Shown here in pieces: positions 12,014 to 25,080 of a stretch of DNA of 64,000 bases. Numbering within the stretch: the stretch's first letter is position 1; each line of letters starts with the position of its first letter. The stretch is from Symbiopectobacterium purcellii (GTDB taxonomy: Bacteria; Pseudomonadota; Gammaproteobacteria; Enterobacterales; Enterobacteriaceae), in NCBI RefSeq assembly GCF_019797845.1, contig NZ_CP081864.1:3162001-3226000 (forward strand), in the 5' to 3' direction. The notes beneath the pieces were generated by a model. The model was given only the letters and a program-made list of their open reading frames with translations. It was not told the DNA's origin and made no database searches. Made by a program: the position numbers and the translations under genes.

Positions 12014-12030
12014 GTGTAATACGTTTTCAC
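12014..12030. promoter_or_regulatory. Possible second gal operator
   Basis: GTGTAATACGTTTTCAC resembles the gal operator consensus GTGNAANCGNTTNCAC but is one base longer. It lies 56 bases upstream of galT, about 58 bases (six helical turns) from the better site at 12072. This is a call by eye. Confidence 0.4.
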
Positions 12031-12071
12031 AGGTCGCGATAAAGACCGCAAAAAAGCCAGTTGCAAAGGCT

Positions 12072-12087
12072 GTGTAAACGATTACCC
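12072..12087. promoter_or_regulatory. gal operator (GalR/GalS site)
   Basis: GTGTAAACGATTACCC matches the E. coli external gal operator at nearly every position and lies in the divergent region between galT and galR. It fits direct control of galTK, and perhaps of galR itself, by the adjacent repressor. Confidence 0.75.
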
Positions 12088-12193
12088 TTATTGTAGGCAG
12101 TAAGCGTGATAAATGAGAATAGCGACGCACGCGATTGATATTGATACCGATCACATAAACCAATCACCATCAACACACACAGGGAAACCACCG

Positions 12194-13204
12194 ATGGCAA
12201 CCATAAAGGATGTTGCACGCCTGGCCGGCGTCTCCGTGGCAACGGTTTCACGGGTCATCAATGACGCGCCGAAAGCCAGCCAGGCATCGCGGAACGCGGT
12301 GCATAACGCCATGGCCGAATTGCGCTACCATCCCAACGCCAATGCACGCGCACTGGCGCATCAACATGCGGAAACCCTGGGGCTGGTGGTGGCAGATGTG
12401 TCCGATCCCTTTTTTGGGGCGATGGTCAAAGCGGTTGATAGCACCGCCAGAACGACGGGCAATTTTTTACTGATCAGCAACGGCTACCATGACGCGGAAA
12501 TGGAGCGTCAGGCTATCGAACAGTTGCTGCGCCACTGCTGCTCGGCGCTGGTGGTACACGCGAAAATGTTGCCCGATGCAGAACTGAGCGCGTTTATGCG
12601 CCACGTCCCCGGCATGGTGCTGATCAACCGTATTTTACCCGGTTTTGAGTCACGCTGCGTGGCGCTGGACGATCGCCACGGCGGCTGGCTGGCAACCCGG
12701 CATATGATTCAGGAAGGGCATCGCTCCATTGCCTTTCTCTGTTCCGATCACCCGATTTCTGACGCCGACGATCGCTTCCAGGGCTACAGCGCCGCCCTGC
12801 ACGACCAAGGCATTGCGCTGGATAGCCGGCTGATCGCCCGCGCCGCACCGGATGAAACTGGCGGCGAGGCGGCGATGCGCGAACTGCTGAGTCGCGGCGT
12901 GCCTTTCAGCGCCGTGGTGTGTTACAACGATTCGATGGCGGCGGGCGCATTGGCAGTATTAAGCGACAACGGCATTGAGGTGCCACAAACCGTATCCCTG
13001 ATAGGTTTTGACGACGTGCTTATCGCGCGCTACTTGCGCCCACGTTTGACCACCATCCGCTATCAGGTGATAGCCATGTCGACGCAAGCCGCCGAGTTGG
13101 CGATTGCGCTGGCACAAGGTCAAGCGCTGACGGCAGTCACCAACACCTTTACGCCGACGCTGGTGCGTCGCCATTCGGTACAGTCCCTCACCCAGATACG
13201 TTAA
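12194..13204 (+). CDS. galR: Galactose operon repressor (LacI family)
   Basis: DNA-binding repressor of galactose genes. The N-terminal helix-turn-helix reads [21 protein letters not shown], followed by the hinge ([11 protein letters not shown]) and a periplasmic-binding-protein-like effector domain (residues about 60-336). It is much closer to E. coli GalR than to GalS in the first 60 residues and in the [13 protein letters not shown] segment. The ATG at 12194 has AGGGA upstream and gives the canonical N-terminus; an 81-base in-frame extension upstream is not coding. It is divergent from the galTK genes it presumably controls, an arrangement different from E. coli, where galR is unlinked. 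Confidence 0.93.
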   Translation: MATIKDVARLAGVSVATVSRVINDAPKASQASRNAVHNAMAELRYHPNANARALAHQHAETLGLVVADVSDPFFGAMVKAVDSTARTTGNFLLISNGYHDAEMERQAIEQLLRHCCSALVVHAKMLPDAELSAFMRHVPGMVLINRILPGFESRCVALDDRHGGWLATRHMIQEGHRSIAFLCSDHPISDADDRFQGYSAALHDQGIALDSRLIARAAPDETGGEAAMRELLSRGVPFSAVVCYNDSMAAGALAVLSDNGIEVPQTVSLIGFDDVLIARYLRPRLTTIRYQVIAMSTQAAELAIALAQGQALTAVTNTFTPTLVRRHSVQSLTQIR

Positions 13205-13424
13205 CGCCCGTCAGCCGGCGATACGGGCATCCCCAAACCGGGTTGCCCATGCTCTTATTGGTTACGTTTGCTTACCATCCCCCCCAACACCCTGCGATAA
13301 GCTATTCAACTTAGCGCTATTCCCGCGATATAATTATACTTTTGCGTGTTTTATCGCATTTTTAGCTTTTTCGTTACCTAGAATGGCGTGGGAAACGTTA
13401 CCCCGCCTACTATTCGGAGCTCTC

Positions 13425-14615
13425 ATGACCCATATTGCGCAATTTGCGTTGGCATTGCTTGTCGTTGCCGGTTTAGCGCTGCTTGTCTGCCGCGACCGTA
13501 AAAGCATTCGTATCCGTTTTATTATTCAGCTGTTAGTGATTGAAATTCTGCTCGCCTGGTTCTTTTTGTATTCCAACGTGGGCCTGGGCTTCGTGAAAGG
13601 GTTTGCCGCCGTTTTTGATAAATTACTGGGGTTTGCCGGACAAGGAACCGATTTCGTGTTTGGCGATATGGTCAACCACGAAAAGAACCTGATTTCCTTC
13701 TTCTTCAAAGTGTTGTGCCCTATTGTGTTCATCTCGGCATTGATCGGGATCCTGCAACACATCAAGGTGCTGCCTATCGTGATTCGTGCCATCGGTACGG
13801 TGCTGTCCAAGGTCAACGGCATGGGGAAACTGGAGTCGTTTAACGCGGTCAGCTCGCTGATTCTGGGGCAATCGGAAAACTTCATCGCCTATAAAGATAT
13901 TCTGGGCAAGATGTCGGAAAAACGCATGTACACCATGGCAGCCACCGCGATGTCGACGGTGTCGATGTCTATTGTCGGTGCCTACATGACCATGCTGGAT
14001 TCCAAATACGTGGTGGCGGCGCTGATTCTGAATATGTTCAGCACCTTTATCGTGTTGTCATTGATCAACCCGTATAAAGTGGATGCCGAACCCGAGCTGC
14101 AACTGCGCGATCTGCACGAAAACCAAAGCTTCTTTGAAATGCTGGGGGAATATATTCTTGCCGGTTTCAAAGTGGCCTGTATCGTCGCCGCCATGTTGAT
14201 CGGCTTTATCGCGCTGATTGCCATGGTAAACGCCATTTTCAGCGCCATTTTTGGTATCAGCTTCCAGGAAATGTTGGGCTATGTGTTCTTCCCCTTCGCC
14301 TGGATCATGGGAATTCCTGCCAGTGAAGCGTTGCAAGTCGGCAGCATCATGGCGACCAAGCTGGTGTCTAACGAATTCGTGGCGATGCTGGAACTGCAAA
14401 AAGTGGCAAGCCAGTTGTCACCGCGCAGCGTCGGGATCCTTTCTGTGTTCCTGGTGTCGTTCGCCAATTTCTCTTCTATCGGCATCATTGCTGGTGCTAT
14501 CAAAGGGTTGAACGAGAATCAGGGTAACGTGGTGTCTCGCTTCGGCCTGAAGTTGGTCTACGGCTCTACTTTGGTCAGCATTCTCTCTGCCTCAATCGCC
14601 GGGCTGGTGCTGTAA
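13425..14615 (+). CDS. nupC: Nucleoside:proton symporter NupC
   Basis: Concentrative nucleoside transporter of the inner membrane, 396 residues with about nine to ten helices. It follows E. coli NupC closely, including [59 protein letters not shown] and [17 protein letters not shown] use the ATG at 13425 ([11 protein letters not shown]) with CGGAG upstream; an in-frame ATG at 13383 would add 14 non-conserved residues. It stands alone between galR and the mdt operon. Confidence 0.95.
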   Translation: MTHIAQFALALLVVAGLALLVCRDRKSIRIRFIIQLLVIEILLAWFFLYSNVGLGFVKGFAAVFDKLLGFAGQGTDFVFGDMVNHEKNLISFFFKVLCPIVFISALIGILQHIKVLPIVIRAIGTVLSKVNGMGKLESFNAVSSLILGQSENFIAYKDILGKMSEKRMYTMAATAMSTVSMSIVGAYMTMLDSKYVVAALILNMFSTFIVLSLINPYKVDAEPELQLRDLHENQSFFEMLGEYILAGFKVACIVAAMLIGFIALIAMVNAIFSAIFGISFQEMLGYVFFPFAWIMGIPASEALQVGSIMATKLVSNEFVAMLELQKVASQLSPRSVGILSVFLVSFANFSSIGIIAGAIKGLNENQGNVVSRFGLKLVYGSTLVSILSASIAGLVL

Positions 14616-14687
14616 TTTGCCATGACGATCGTCGGGCGGCCATCCGGTCGCCCGCTATCCGCTACAAACCCTGACATTTCTTCCACA

Positions 14688-14704
14688 TTTCCTTCATTAT
14701 TATT
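14688..14704 (+). promoter_or_regulatory. Candidate BaeR box upstream of mdtA
   Basis: TTTCCTTCATTATTATT agrees with about 12 of 17 positions of the published BaeR site TTTTTCTCCATDATTGGC. It sits about 65 bases before mdtA, and the operon ends with baeSR, so autoregulation is expected. Not proven from sequence. Confidence 0.35.
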
Positions 14705-14767
14705 TGAGTAAAACACAGTAGACTACGCTCATTGTGTTAATACTGGCTGCCACTCGATTCGTAAACC

Positions 14768-16018
14768 ATGATGAATACCACTCGTCTTTTTCGTCTGCTG
14801 TTGCTTGCGTTGGCGGTTATCGCCGCCGTTGTCATCTGGCGTTACTTACGCCCCGCCGAGGCGCCGACGGCGACCCCTTCAGCCCGTCAGGAAGCCAGTA
14901 ATAACAGTTCTCCCGCGCGCAGTGCGGGCGGTGGGCGGCGTTCCGCCATGCGCACATTGCCGCCCGTGCAGGCAGCGACCACGCGCGTCGCCGCGGTGCC
15001 GTATTACCTTTCGGGGTTGGGCACCATTACCGCTGCCAAGACCGTGACGGTGCGCAGCCGGGTTAACGGCGAACTGATGGCACTGCATTTTCAGGAAGGA
15101 CAACAGGTCAAGGCGGGCGATCTGCTGGCAGAAATTGACCCACGACCCTATCAGGTGGCGCTGACCCAGGCGCAAGGGCAATTGGCGAAAGATCAGGCCG
15201 CGCTGGCCAATGCGCGTCAGGATCTGGCGCGTTACCAACAACTGATTAAAACCAATCTGATTTCCCGTCAGGAACTGGATGCGCAGGCAGCACAGGTGCA
15301 CCAGGCTGAAGGCACGGTCAAGGCCGATGAAGGCTCGGTCGCCAGCGCCGAATTGCAACTTACCTATAGCCGTATCACCTCGCCGATCAATGGCCGTGTG
15401 GGACTTAAACAGGTGGATGTGGGCAACTACATCACCAGCGGCGACAGCACCGGTATTGTGGTATTGACCCAAACACACCCGATCGATGTCATCTTCACGT
15501 TACCGGAAGGTGATATCGCCACGGTGCTGAGCGCACAGAAATCGGGCCAACCGGTACCGGTTGAGGCCTGGGATCGCGCCAACCAGCACCAGCTGTCGCA
15601 AGGCAGCCTGCTCAGCATGGATAACCAGATTGATGCCACCACCGGCACCATCAAGCTAAAAGCCCGCTTTGAAAATCGCGATGACGCCCTGTTTCCCAAC
15701 CAGTTTGTCAATGTGCGCATGCAAGTCACTACCTTGCAAAACGCGCTGCTGGTGCCCCTGTCCGCCATTCAGATGGGCAGCGAAGGACGTTTTGTCTGGG
15801 TACTGAATGAGAAAAGTCAGGTCAGTAAACACAGCGTGACCGTCGGCATTCAATACGGTCAAGAAATGGTGGTGACGGCGGGGCTGAATGAGGGCGATCG
15901 CGTGGTTACCGACGGTATCGACCGTTTAACCGAAGGGGCACAGGTGGAAGTGATTAGCGCCGCTAACACCACCACCACACCGCCGTCCAAACACGCCACA
16001 CGCTGGGAGAAACCCTGA
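14768..16018 (+). CDS. mdtA: MdtA periplasmic adaptor of the MdtABC efflux pump
   Basis: Membrane-fusion protein linking the MdtBC RND transporter to TolC, 416 residues. It has one N-terminal anchor helix ([18 protein letters not shown]), a Pro/Ser-rich linker, the lipoyl half-motifs ([24 protein letters not shown] and [12 protein letters not shown] regions), a coiled-coil hairpin at about residues 130-200, and beta-barrel and membrane-proximal domains. The stop codon overlaps the mdtB start (ATGA), indicating coupled translation. First gene of mdtABCD-baeSR. Confidence 0.96.
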   Translation: MMNTTRLFRLLLLALAVIAAVVIWRYLRPAEAPTATPSARQEASNNSSPARSAGGGRRSAMRTLPPVQAATTRVAAVPYYLSGLGTITAAKTVTVRSRVNGELMALHFQEGQQVKAGDLLAEIDPRPYQVALTQAQGQLAKDQAALANARQDLARYQQLIKTNLISRQELDAQAAQVHQAEGTVKADEGSVASAELQLTYSRITSPINGRVGLKQVDVGNYITSGDSTGIVVLTQTHPIDVIFTLPEGDIATVLSAQKSGQPVPVEAWDRANQHQLSQGSLLSMDNQIDATTGTIKLKARFENRDDALFPNQFVNVRMQVTTLQNALLVPLSAIQMGSEGRFVWVLNEKSQVSKHSVTVGIQYGQEMVVTAGLNEGDRVVTDGIDRLTEGAQVEVISAANTTTTPPSKHATRWEKP

Positions 16019-19000
16019 TGCAAGGGGAGATTCCGGCAGGCGGTGGCCCATCCCGCCTGTTTATCCTGCGCCCTATCGCCACAACATTGTTGATGCTGGC
16101 GATCCTGCTGGCGGGGATTATTGGCTATCGGGCATTACCGGTCTCTGCGCTGCCTGAAGTGGATTACCCAACTATTCAGGTGGTGACGCTCTACCCCGGA
16201 GCCAGTCCCGATGTGATTGCATCGGCGATCACCGCCCCCCTTGAGCGTCAGTTTGGGCAAATGTCCGGGCTGAAACAGATGTCGACGCAAAGTTCGGGCG
16301 GCGCATCGGTGATCACCCTGCAATTCCAGCTGACCCTGCCGTTAGATGTCGCAGAGCAGGACGTGCAGGCCGCTATCAACGCCGCCAACAATTTGTTGCC
16401 CAGCGATCTGCCCTACCCGCCGATTTACAGCAAGGTCAATCCGGCCGATCCACCGGTCATGACGCTGGCGGTAACATCCAGCGCCATGCCGATGACGCAA
16501 GTGCAGGATATGGTGGAAACGCGTATCGCGCAGAAAATGGCACAGGTCTCGGGCGTCGGGCGTGTCTCGCTAGCCGGCGGACAGCGGCCGTCGGTGCGGG
16601 TCAATTTCAACGCCAACGCGCTGGCTTCTTACGGGCTGGATAGCGAAACCCTGCGCAGCGCCATCACCAGCGCCAACGTCAACTCCGCCAAAGGCAGCCT
16701 GGACGGCCCAACGCGCGCGGTGACGCTGTCAGCCAACGACCAGATGAAATCCGCCGAGGATTATCGCCAGTTGATCGTTGCCTGGCGCAATGGTGCACCA
16801 GTACGGCTGCGCGATGTCGCCACCGTAGAGCAAGCGCCGGAAAACACCGCATTGGGTGCCTGGGCCAACCGTGAACAAGCGATCATCATCAATATCCAGC
16901 GCCAGCCGGGTGCCAACGTGATCACCACCACGGACAGCCTGCGTAACCTGCTGCCGACGTTAACCGCCAGTCTGCCGAAATCGGTGGCCGTCACCACGCT
17001 GACCGATCGCACCGCCAGTATCCGCGCATCCGTGAAGGATGTGCAGTTTGAACTGATGCTGGCGATTGCGCTGGTGATTATGGTTATCTACCTGTTTTTG
17101 CGCAATGCCATCGCCACGCTGATCCCAAGTATCGTGGTACCTCTGTCGCTGGTCGGCACCTTCGCCGCGATGTATTTCCTTGGTTTTTCGATCAACAACC
17201 TGACGCTGATGGCCCTCACCATTGCCACCGGTTTTGTGGTGGATGATGCCATCGTGGTGATCGAGAATATTTCGCGCTACATCGAAAAAGGAGAGAAACC
17301 GCTACATGCGGCATTAAAAGGCGCGGGAGAAATTGGTTTTACTATAATCTCACTGACGTTCTCGCTGATTGCGGTGCTGATCCCGTTGCTGTTTATGGGC
17401 GATATTATTGGCCGTCTGTTCCGCGAGTTTGCCATTACGCTGGCGATCGCGATTCTGATCTCCGGCATCGTTTCGCTCACGCTGACCCCAATGATGTGCG
17501 CCCGGTTGCTCACCCACCAGAGCCTGAATCGACAAAATGCCGTTACGCGCGCCAGCGAACGCTTTTTCTCACGGCTGGTTGCCCTGTATGGCAAAGGCTT
17601 ACGTCGGGTACTGAACCACCCGTGGATTACGCTCAGCGTGGCAATCGGTACGCTGGTGCTTACCGTTCTGCTCTACCTGTGGATCCCCAAGGGTTTTTTC
17701 CCGGTTCAGGATAACAGCATGATTCAGGGCACGTTACAGGCACCGCAAAGCGTCTCCTATGCCGATATAGCACAGCGCCAGCAGCAGGCGGTATCGCTGA
17801 TCATGCAAGATCCGGCGGTGCTAAACGTCTCTTCGTTTGTCGGCGTGGATGGCACCAACGCGGCGCTGAACAGTGCGCGTTTGCAGATCAACCTGAAACC
17901 GCTCAGTGAACGGCGCGATCGCCTGACCGATATCATCCCCGCTTGCAGGAGAAAACCGCGCAGCTCACCGGTATCACGCTCTATCTGCAACCGGTACAGG
18001 ATCTTACCATCGATACCCAGGTCAGCCGCACCCAGTATCAGTTCACGTTGCAGGCGATGTCGCTGGAGGATTTGAGCCACTGGGTACCGCCGCTGATGCG
18101 CGAACTGCAGCAACTGCCGCAGCTACAGGATGTGAGCAGCGACTGGCAGGATGATGCGGCGGTGGCTTATGTCAATGTCAACCGCGATGCGGCCAGCCGC
18201 CTTGGGCTGACCATGTCAGCCATCGACAATGCGCTGTATAACGCCTTTGGGCAGCGTCTGGTCTCAACGGTCTACACCCAGTCGAATCAATACCGTGTGG
18301 TGCTGGCACAGCAGACGGCGCACACAACCGGGGTCGGTGCGCTGAATGAAGTGCACATTAAAAACAGTGATGGCAACAGCGTGCCGCTGAATGCCGTTGC
18401 CACGCTGGAAGAGCGACGTGGTCCGCTGGCCTTGAACCGTATCGATCAGTTCCCGGCCACCACCATTTCGTTCAACGTTACCCCCGGTTATTCCCTTGGG
18501 GAAGCCGTGCAGGCGATTACGGCAGCGGAGCAACAGTTGCAGATGCCGACGGATATCGTCACCCACTTTCAAGGCAGTGCGCTGGCGTTTCAAGCGGCGC
18601 TGAGCAGCACCGTGTGGCTTATCGTTGCGGCGATTGTGGCGATGTACATCGTGCTCGGCGTGCTGTACGAAAGTTTTATTCACCCGATCACCATTCTTTC
18701 CACGCTGCCGACCGCCGGTGTCGGTGCACTACTGGCACTGATGGCGGCGGGCAACGAACTGGATGTGATTGCGATTATCGGCATCATTTTGCTGATCGGC
18801 ATCGTGAAGAAGAACGCCATCATGATGATCGATTTCGCGCTGGCCGCTGAACGCGAGCAAGGCATGACCCCTTACGATGCCATTTATCAGGCCTGTCTGC
18901 TGCGTTTTCGTCCGATCCTGATGACCACCCTGGCGGCGCTGCTGAGCGCCGTGCCGCTGATGCTCAGCAACGGCGTCGGTGCTGAACTGCGCCAACCGCT

Positions 19001-19136
19001 CGGTATCTGTATGGTGGGGGGATTGATCATGAGCCAGATTCTGACGCTGTTCACCACGCCGGTGATTTACCTGCTGTTTGACCGACTGGCACACCGTTTG
19101 CGTCGCGCCGAGCAGCCCGAGGAAGACATACAGTGA
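16018..19136 (+). pseudogene. mdtB: MdtB RND transporter subunit, interrupted by a one-base frameshift
   Basis: Inner-membrane RND subunit that pairs with MdtC. Frame one runs 16018-18075, but homology to MdtB leaves it at about 17940 and continues in another frame to 19136. At 17937-17940 there are four C residues; a fifth would restore [12 protein letters not shown] and give about 1039 residues, the length of E. coli MdtB (1040). Everything else is intact, including the twelve-helix pattern, the [12 protein letters not shown] segment in the first half and the [17 protein letters not shown] segment in the second. A C-run sequencing error or a recent real mutation are both possible. The frameshift falls in the second periplasmic domain, so the truncated product would lack the last membrane half. 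Confidence 0.9.
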
Positions 19137-22100
19137 AGTTTTTCGCGCTGTTTATCCACCGACCGGTCGCCACCGCGTTACTGACGCTGGCGATTGCGCT
19201 GTGCGGCGTGCTCGGCTTTCGCCTGCTGCCGGTCGCCCCGCTGCCGCAGGTGGATTTCCCGGCGATTGTGGTTTCCGCCTCGCTCTCCGGAGCCTCGCCG
19301 GAAACCATGGCGACCTCCGTCGCCATGCCGTTGGAACGTTCGCTCGGGCGCATCGCCGGGGTGACCGAGATGACCTCGACCAGTTCGCTGGGCCGAACCC
19401 GTATCATACTGGTGTTCGATTTCTCGCGTGATATCAACGGCGCGGCGCGCGACGTACAGTCGGCGATCAACGCGGCACAGAACCTGCTGCCCTCCGGCAT
19501 GTCAAGCCGTCCGACCTATCGCAAGGTCAACCCGGCCGACGCGCCGATTCTGGTGCTGACATTAACGTCCGATACCTACAATTCAGGTCAGCTATACGAT
19601 TTTGCCACCAATCAACTGTCGCAGCGCATCTCCCAAATGGACGGCGTGGGCGATGTGACGGTCAGCGGTGCCTCACAGCCCGCCGTGCGCGTTGAGTTGA
19701 ACCCTCAGGCGCTGTTTAATCAAGGGATCGCATTAGATGCGGTGCGCCAGGCGATTGCCAAAGCCAACGTAAAGCAACCCCTGGGCAATATCGATAACGG
19801 ACAAGCGCGCTGGCAGGTGCAAACCAACGATGCGCTGAAAACGGCGGCGGATTACGCACCGATCGTGGTTCATTATAACAAGGGTGCGCCGGTACGATTG
19901 AGCGACGTGGCGCAGGTCAAAGACGGCGTGCAAGACACGCGTAACGCCGGGATGGCAAACGGCAAAACCGCCGTACTGGTGGTGGTGCAACGCGCCCCGG
20001 ATGCCAATATCATCGCCACCGTGGATAACGTTCGCGCCGCGCTGCCAGAACTGCGTGCCAGCCTGCCCGCCGCCATTCAACTGAATATCGCGCAAGATCG
20101 CTCGCCCACCATTCGGGCCTCACTGGCCGAGGTGGAACAGTCACTGGTGATTGCCGTGGCGCTGGTGATATTGGTCGTGTTCTTGTTCCTGCGCTCCGGC
20201 CGCGCCACGCTGATCCCAGCCATCGCCGTGCCGGTGTCACTGATTGGCACCTTTGCGGCTATGTATCTGTGCGGTTTCAGCCTGAATAACCTCTCGCTGA
20301 TGGCACTGACGATTGCCACCGGATTTGTGGTGGACGATGCCATCGTGGTGCTGGAGAACATTTCGCGCCATATTGAAGCAGGCATGAAACCGATGCAGGC
20401 TGCGCTGAAAGGGGTGCGCGAGGTTGGCTTTACCGTGCTGGCGATGAGCCTGTCGCTGGTGGCAGTGTTCCTGCCGCTGCTGCTGATGGGGGGATTGCCG
20501 GGACGCTACTTTCGCGAATTTACCGTCACGCTGTCTGCGGCGATAGCCATTTCGCTGATCATTTCCGTCACCCTGACGCCGATGATGTGCGCGCGCCTGC
20601 TGCGCAGCCATGAAACGCACAGCCAGCCGCGCAAGCGCGGTTTTGGTCGCCTGCTAGTTGCGTTGCAACAGCAGTATGGCCGTTCGCTACGCTGGGTGTT
20701 GCAACATGCACGCTGGGTGCTGCTCATTCTGATTGGCACCATTGGGCTTAACGTCTGGCTCTATATCTCGACTCCCAAAACTTTTTTCCCAGAACAGGAT
20801 ACCGGCCGCGTGATGGGCTTTATTCAGGCCGATCAGAGCATTTCATTTCAGGCCATGCGCAACAAGCTGCATGATTTCATGGTGATCGTCAGCGACGATC
20901 CGGCGGTGGATAACGTGACGGGCTTTACCGGCGGCTCACGCACCAACGCAGGTTCAATGTTTATTACGCTCAAACCATTGGCAGAACGCAAGATGAGCGC
21001 TCAACAGGTGATTGCCCGCCTGCGCGGCAAGCTGGCGCAGGAGCCGGGGGCCAACCTGTTTCTGATGCCCGTGCAGGATATTCGTATCGGCGGACGAGAA
21101 TCTAATGCGGGCTACCAGTTTACCCTGCTGTCCGACGATCTGAACGAACTGCGCACCTGGGAACCGAAGATTCGCCTCGCGCTCAGCCAGCTACCCGAAC
21201 TGGCTGACGTCAACTCCGATCAGCAGGATAAAGGCTCGGAAATGGCGCTGACCTACGACCGGGATACCCTCGCTCGCCTCGGTATCGGCGTTTCCAGCGT
21301 CAACGCTCTGTTAAACAATGCGTTCGGGCAACGTCAAATTTCCACCATCTATCAACCGCTTAATCAGTACAAAGTGGTGATGGAGGTAGAATCAAAATAT
21401 ACTCAGGATGTGAGTGCGCTGGATCAGATGTTTGTGCTCAACAGTGCCGGAGAGCCGATACCCCTTTCCGCATTCGCCAGTTGGCGCCCGATTAACGCCC
21501 CGCTGTCCGTCAATCACCAGGGGCTGTCGGCCGCTTCCACCGTTTCGTTTAATTTGCCGGAAGGGGTGTCACTTTCAGATGCTACGGCAGCCATTGAACG
21601 CAGTATGACTGCATTGGGGGTGCCCGCTTCGGTGCGCGGGCAATTTGCCGGGACGGCACAAGCGTTCCAACAGTCACAAAGTGCGCAGGTGCTGCTAATC
21701 ATTGCTGCGATTGTTACCGTCTACATCGTGTTGGGGATCCTGTACGAAAGCTATGTGCATCCGCTGACCATTCTGTCGACGCTGCCGTCTGCCGGGGTGG
21801 GCGCGCTGCTGGCGCTGAAAGGGTTTGGCGCTCCTTTTAGCCTGATTGCCCTGATCGGCATCTTGTTGCTGATCGGTATTGTGAAGAAAAATGCCATCAT
21901 GATGGTGGATTTCGCGCTGGAAGCACAGCGCGGTGGGCGGTTAAGCGCACAGGAGGCGATTTTTCAGGCCTGCTTGTTGCGCTTCCGCCCTATTCTGATG
22001 ACGACACTGGCCGCAATTTTTGGCGCGCTACCGCTGGTATTGACCAGCGGCGACGGCGCTGAACTGCGCCAACCGCTCGGCATCACTATCGTCGGAGGAT

Positions 22101-22216
22101 TGGTGATGAGCCAACTGCTCACGCTCTACACCACACCGGTGGTGTACCTCTATTTCGATCGTCTGCGCGGCTGGCTGGCTCAGCGGCGCAAGCAGACCAG
22201 CGTCACGTCGTCTTGA
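19133..22216 (+). CDS. mdtC: MdtC RND transporter subunit
   Basis: RND transporter of 1027 residues that forms a heteromultimer with MdtB and exports bile salts, novobiocin and related compounds in E. coli. It starts at a GTG that overlaps the mdtB stop (GTGA) and gives the family N-terminus [17 protein letters not shown]. It shows helix 1, two large periplasmic loops, [19 protein letters not shown] in the first half and [18 protein letters not shown] in the second. Intact, unlike mdtB. Confidence 0.96.
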   Translation: MKFFALFIHRPVATALLTLAIALCGVLGFRLLPVAPLPQVDFPAIVVSASLSGASPETMATSVAMPLERSLGRIAGVTEMTSTSSLGRTRIILVFDFSRDINGAARDVQSAINAAQNLLPSGMSSRPTYRKVNPADAPILVLTLTSDTYNSGQLYDFATNQLSQRISQMDGVGDVTVSGASQPAVRVELNPQALFNQGIALDAVRQAIAKANVKQPLGNIDNGQARWQVQTNDALKTAADYAPIVVHYNKGAPVRLSDVAQVKDGVQDTRNAGMANGKTAVLVVVQRAPDANIIATVDNVRAALPELRASLPAAIQLNIAQDRSPTIRASLAEVEQSLVIAVALVILVVFLFLRSGRATLIPAIAVPVSLIGTFAAMYLCGFSLNNLSLMALTIATGFVVDDAIVVLENISRHIEAGMKPMQAALKGVREVGFTVLAMSLSLVAVFLPLLLMGGLPGRYFREFTVTLSAAIAISLIISVTLTPMMCARLLRSHETHSQPRKRGFGRLLVALQQQYGRSLRWVLQHARWVLLILIGTIGLNVWLYISTPKTFFPEQDTGRVMGFIQADQSISFQAMRNKLHDFMVIVSDDPAVDNVTGFTGGSRTNAGSMFITLKPLAERKMSAQQVIARLRGKLAQEPGANLFLMPVQDIRIGGRESNAGYQFTLLSDDLNELRTWEPKIRLALSQLPELADVNSDQQDKGSEMALTYDRDTLARLGIGVSSVNALLNNAFGQRQISTIYQPLNQYKVVMEVESKYTQDVSALDQMFVLNSAGEPIPLSAFASWRPINAPLSVNHQGLSAASTVSFNLPEGVSLSDATAAIERSMTALGVPASVRGQFAGTAQAFQQSQSAQVLLIIAAIVTVYIVLGILYESYVHPLTILSTLPSAGVGALLALKGFGAPFSLIALIGILLLIGIVKKNAIMMVDFALEAQRGGRLSAQEAIFQACLLRFRPILMTTLAAIFGALPLVLTSGDGAELRQPLGITIVGGLVMSQLLTLYTTPVVYLYFDRLRGWLAQRRKQTSVTSS

Positions 22217-22267
22217 CGCGGAGCGAGTAAACAAGAACAACCCTGATTTCGTGAGGCCCGTTATTTC

Positions 22268-23695
22268 ATGCGTTTTTCGTCCACCCCGTCAACGACTCAA
22301 CCGGCCTCCGTGCGCTGGCAGCTTTGGATTGTCGCCTTTGGCTTCTTTATGCAAATGCTCGATACCACCATTGTCAACACCGCACTGCCGACAATGGCGC
22401 TCAGCCTGAATGAAAACCCGTTGCGCATGCACTCCGTCGTGGTGGCTTATGTGCTTACCGTAGCGGTGATGCTGCCAGCCAGCGGTTGGCTGGCGGACAA
22501 ACTGGGGGTGAAACGGGTCTTTTTTGCAGCCATCATCATTTTCACGCTGGGCTCGCTGCTGTGCGCGCGCTCAGAAACTTTGAATGCGCTCCTGATGTCG
22601 CGCGTGATCCAGGGCGTAGGTGGTGCCATGATGGTGCCGGTCGGTCGTCTGACGGTCATGAAGATTGTGCCGCGTGACCAGTTTATGGCGGCCATGACTT
22701 TTGTCACTATCCCCGGCCAAATCGGGCCGTTGCTCGGCCCAACGCTGGGCGGGCTGCTGGTGCAATACGCCAGTTGGCACTGGATTTTCCTGATTAACCT
22801 GCCAGTAGGGATTATTGGCGCTATCGCTACCTGGCTGATTATGCCGAACTACACCACCGAAACCTCGCGCTTCGATCTTAGCGGTTTTCTCTGGCTCGCC
22901 ATCGGCATGGCAACATTGACCTTGGCCCTGGACGGGCACAAAAGTCTGGCGCTACCGCCGATTGCCATCGTCGGGTTGATTGCCGTCGGGATTATTGCGC
23001 TGCTGAGCTACTGGCTGCATGCGCGTCAAAATGAAAATGCCCTGTTCAACCTGAATCTGTTCAATACGCCCACCTTTTCCATTGGGCTCAGCGCCGGTTT
23101 TCTGGCCCGTATCGGCAGCGGCATGCTGCCTTTTACCACACCGCTGTTTTTACAACTGGGCATGGGATTCTCGCCGTTCCATGCCGGATTGATGATGATC
23201 CCAATGATTCTCGGCAGCATGGGCACCAAGCGCATCGTCGTCAGCATCGTTAACCGCTTGGGCTACCGCTTGGCCCTGATTGTTTCTACGCTGGCACTCT
23301 CGCTCAGCACCCTGCTGTTTGCCACCGTCGCACTGCTGAACTGGCTGTGGCTGCTGCCGCTGGTGTTGATTCTGGTGGGCGTTGCCAATTCGGTTCGTTT
23401 TTCAACCATGAATACCCTGACACTGAAAGATCTGCCGGACAACATCGCCAGCGGAGGCAACAGCCTGCTGTCGATGACCATGCAGCTTTCCATGAGTCTC
23501 GGCGTAAGTCTGGCAGGTATTTTGCTCGGTATTTTCGCCCAACAGGGGACGCTGGACATCGCCAGCCCGGCAACGGCCGAGGTATTCCGCTATACCTATC
23601 TGAGCATGGCCGTCATATTGGCGCTGCCCGCCCTGCTGTTCCTGCGCGTGCCGCCGGACCACATCAAGCAGAACGTGTTGCCGGGAAAAAGGTGA
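22268..23695 (+). CDS. mdtD: MdtD major facilitator superfamily transporter
   Basis: Fourteen-helix DHA2-type MFS permease, 475 residues. It follows E. coli MdtD (reported there as a citrate-type exporter) closely, for example [50 protein letters not shown] and [13 protein letters not shown]. It lies 51 bases after mdtC and seven before baeS, inside the operon. It is not a component of the MdtABC pump itself. Confidence 0.94.
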   Translation: MRFSSTPSTTQPASVRWQLWIVAFGFFMQMLDTTIVNTALPTMALSLNENPLRMHSVVVAYVLTVAVMLPASGWLADKLGVKRVFFAAIIIFTLGSLLCARSETLNALLMSRVIQGVGGAMMVPVGRLTVMKIVPRDQFMAAMTFVTIPGQIGPLLGPTLGGLLVQYASWHWIFLINLPVGIIGAIATWLIMPNYTTETSRFDLSGFLWLAIGMATLTLALDGHKSLALPPIAIVGLIAVGIIALLSYWLHARQNENALFNLNLFNTPTFSIGLSAGFLARIGSGMLPFTTPLFLQLGMGFSPFHAGLMMIPMILGSMGTKRIVVSIVNRLGYRLALIVSTLALSLSTLLFATVALLNWLWLLPLVLILVGVANSVRFSTMNTLTLKDLPDNIASGGNSLLSMTMQLSMSLGVSLAGILLGIFAQQGTLDIASPATAEVFRYTYLSMAVILALPALLFLRVPPDHIKQNVLPGKR

Positions 23696-23702
23696 GGATA
23701 CG

Positions 23703-25073
23703 ATGAGATTCGGCATTACCGCTAAACTGTTTCTCGCCATTTTTGCCACCTGCATGCTGGTGTTGATCACCATGCATTGGGGCGTGCGAATGAGCTTCGA
23801 ACGCGGCTTTGTTGATTACATCAAGCAAGGCAATGCGCAGCGCGTCGAGCAACTGCGTGATGCATTACAGGAGCAGTACGCGCAGTACGGCGACTGGACG
23901 TTCCTGCGCAACAATGAACGCTTGGTGTTCAAACTGCTGCACACCATGGATCAGAATGAAGATGACGGCAACAGCATGCGCGGCTGGCGAGTCCGGCTCT
24001 GGGTGCTGGATGCCCAGCGTAACCGACTGTTTGGTTCGCCCGCCCCGATTGCCGCCGATAGCACCTGGCAAGCCATTCGCCATCAGGGCAGGGTCGTTGG
24101 TTGGGTAGTGGCATCGCCCAGTGAACGCCTGACGCGCGATGCGGATATCAATTTCGATCGGCAGCAACAGCGCACCAGTTGGTTTATTGTCGGGCTGTCA
24201 ACGCTGCTCGCCATCATCGTGACCTGGCTGATGGCGCGCGGCCTGCTGGCACCGGTAAAACGACTAATGAAAGGGATCCACCGTCTGGCTGCCGGGGAGT
24301 TCACCGCACGCGTGCCCGTCAATACCCGCGATGAGTTGGGCCGGCTGGCGCAAGATTTTAACCAGCTCGCCACCGCATTGGAAAAAAACGAGCAGTCACG
24401 CCGCGCCTTTATGGCCGATATTTCCCATGAGCTGCGCACGCCGTTGGCGGTACTGCGCGGCGAACTGGAAGCCATACAGGATGGCGTGCGCAAAGCGGAT
24501 TCAGGCTCCCTGCTTTCGTTGCAAAATGAAGTCTCCACGCTGACCAAACTGGTGGATGACCTGCACCAGTTGTCACTCTCCGATGTCGGCGCGCTCGCCT
24601 ATCGCCGGGTTTCGGTGGATTTAATCCAACTGCTGCATATCAGCGTCGCGTCCTTCAACGAGCGTTTTCAGAAAAAACACATCAAGGTCATCACGCAGTT
24701 GCCAGAGCGCGCCAGCGCCTTTGGCGATCCGGACCGACTCAGCCAGCTGTTTAACAATCTGTTGGAAAACAGCCTGCGCTACACCGACAACGGTGGGCAG
24801 TTACAGATCCGGGCCCATACTGAAAATGGCGTGTGCACCCTGATATGGGAAGACAGCGCACCGGGCGTCGACGCCGAGCAACTGGCTCGGATTTTCGATC
24901 GCTTCTATCGCGCAGAACGGTCACGCAATCGCGCCAGCGGCGGTTCAGGGCTGGGATTGGCTATCTGCAAGAATATCGTTGAGGCCCACGGGGGACGATT
25001 GTATGCTAGCGCTTCCTTACTCGGTGGTTTGCAGATGACCGCCGAATTCCCGCTTCATCCACCGGAATCCTGA
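23703..25073 (+). CDS. baeS: Envelope-stress sensor histidine kinase BaeS
   Basis: Inner-membrane sensor kinase, 456 residues. It has helix 1 (about 8-28), a periplasmic sensor of about 130 residues, helix 2 (about 160-182), HAMP, and a HisKA box with the phospho-accepting His in [20 protein letters not shown]. The HATPase domain shows the N box [14 protein letters not shown], the DSAPGV loop and [13 protein letters not shown]. It responds to envelope stress (indole, tannin, zinc in E. coli) and activates mdtABCD through BaeR. GAGG precedes the ATG. Confidence 0.95.
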   Translation: MRFGITAKLFLAIFATCMLVLITMHWGVRMSFERGFVDYIKQGNAQRVEQLRDALQEQYAQYGDWTFLRNNERLVFKLLHTMDQNEDDGNSMRGWRVRLWVLDAQRNRLFGSPAPIAADSTWQAIRHQGRVVGWVVASPSERLTRDADINFDRQQQRTSWFIVGLSTLLAIIVTWLMARGLLAPVKRLMKGIHRLAAGEFTARVPVNTRDELGRLAQDFNQLATALEKNEQSRRAFMADISHELRTPLAVLRGELEAIQDGVRKADSGSLLSLQNEVSTLTKLVDDLHQLSLSDVGALAYRRVSVDLIQLLHISVASFNERFQKKHIKVITQLPERASAFGDPDRLSQLFNNLLENSLRYTDNGGQLQIRAHTENGVCTLIWEDSAPGVDAEQLARIFDRFYRAERSRNRASGGSGLGLAICKNIVEAHGGRLYASASLLGGLQMTAEFPLHPPES

Positions 25074-25080
25074 AACGTCG

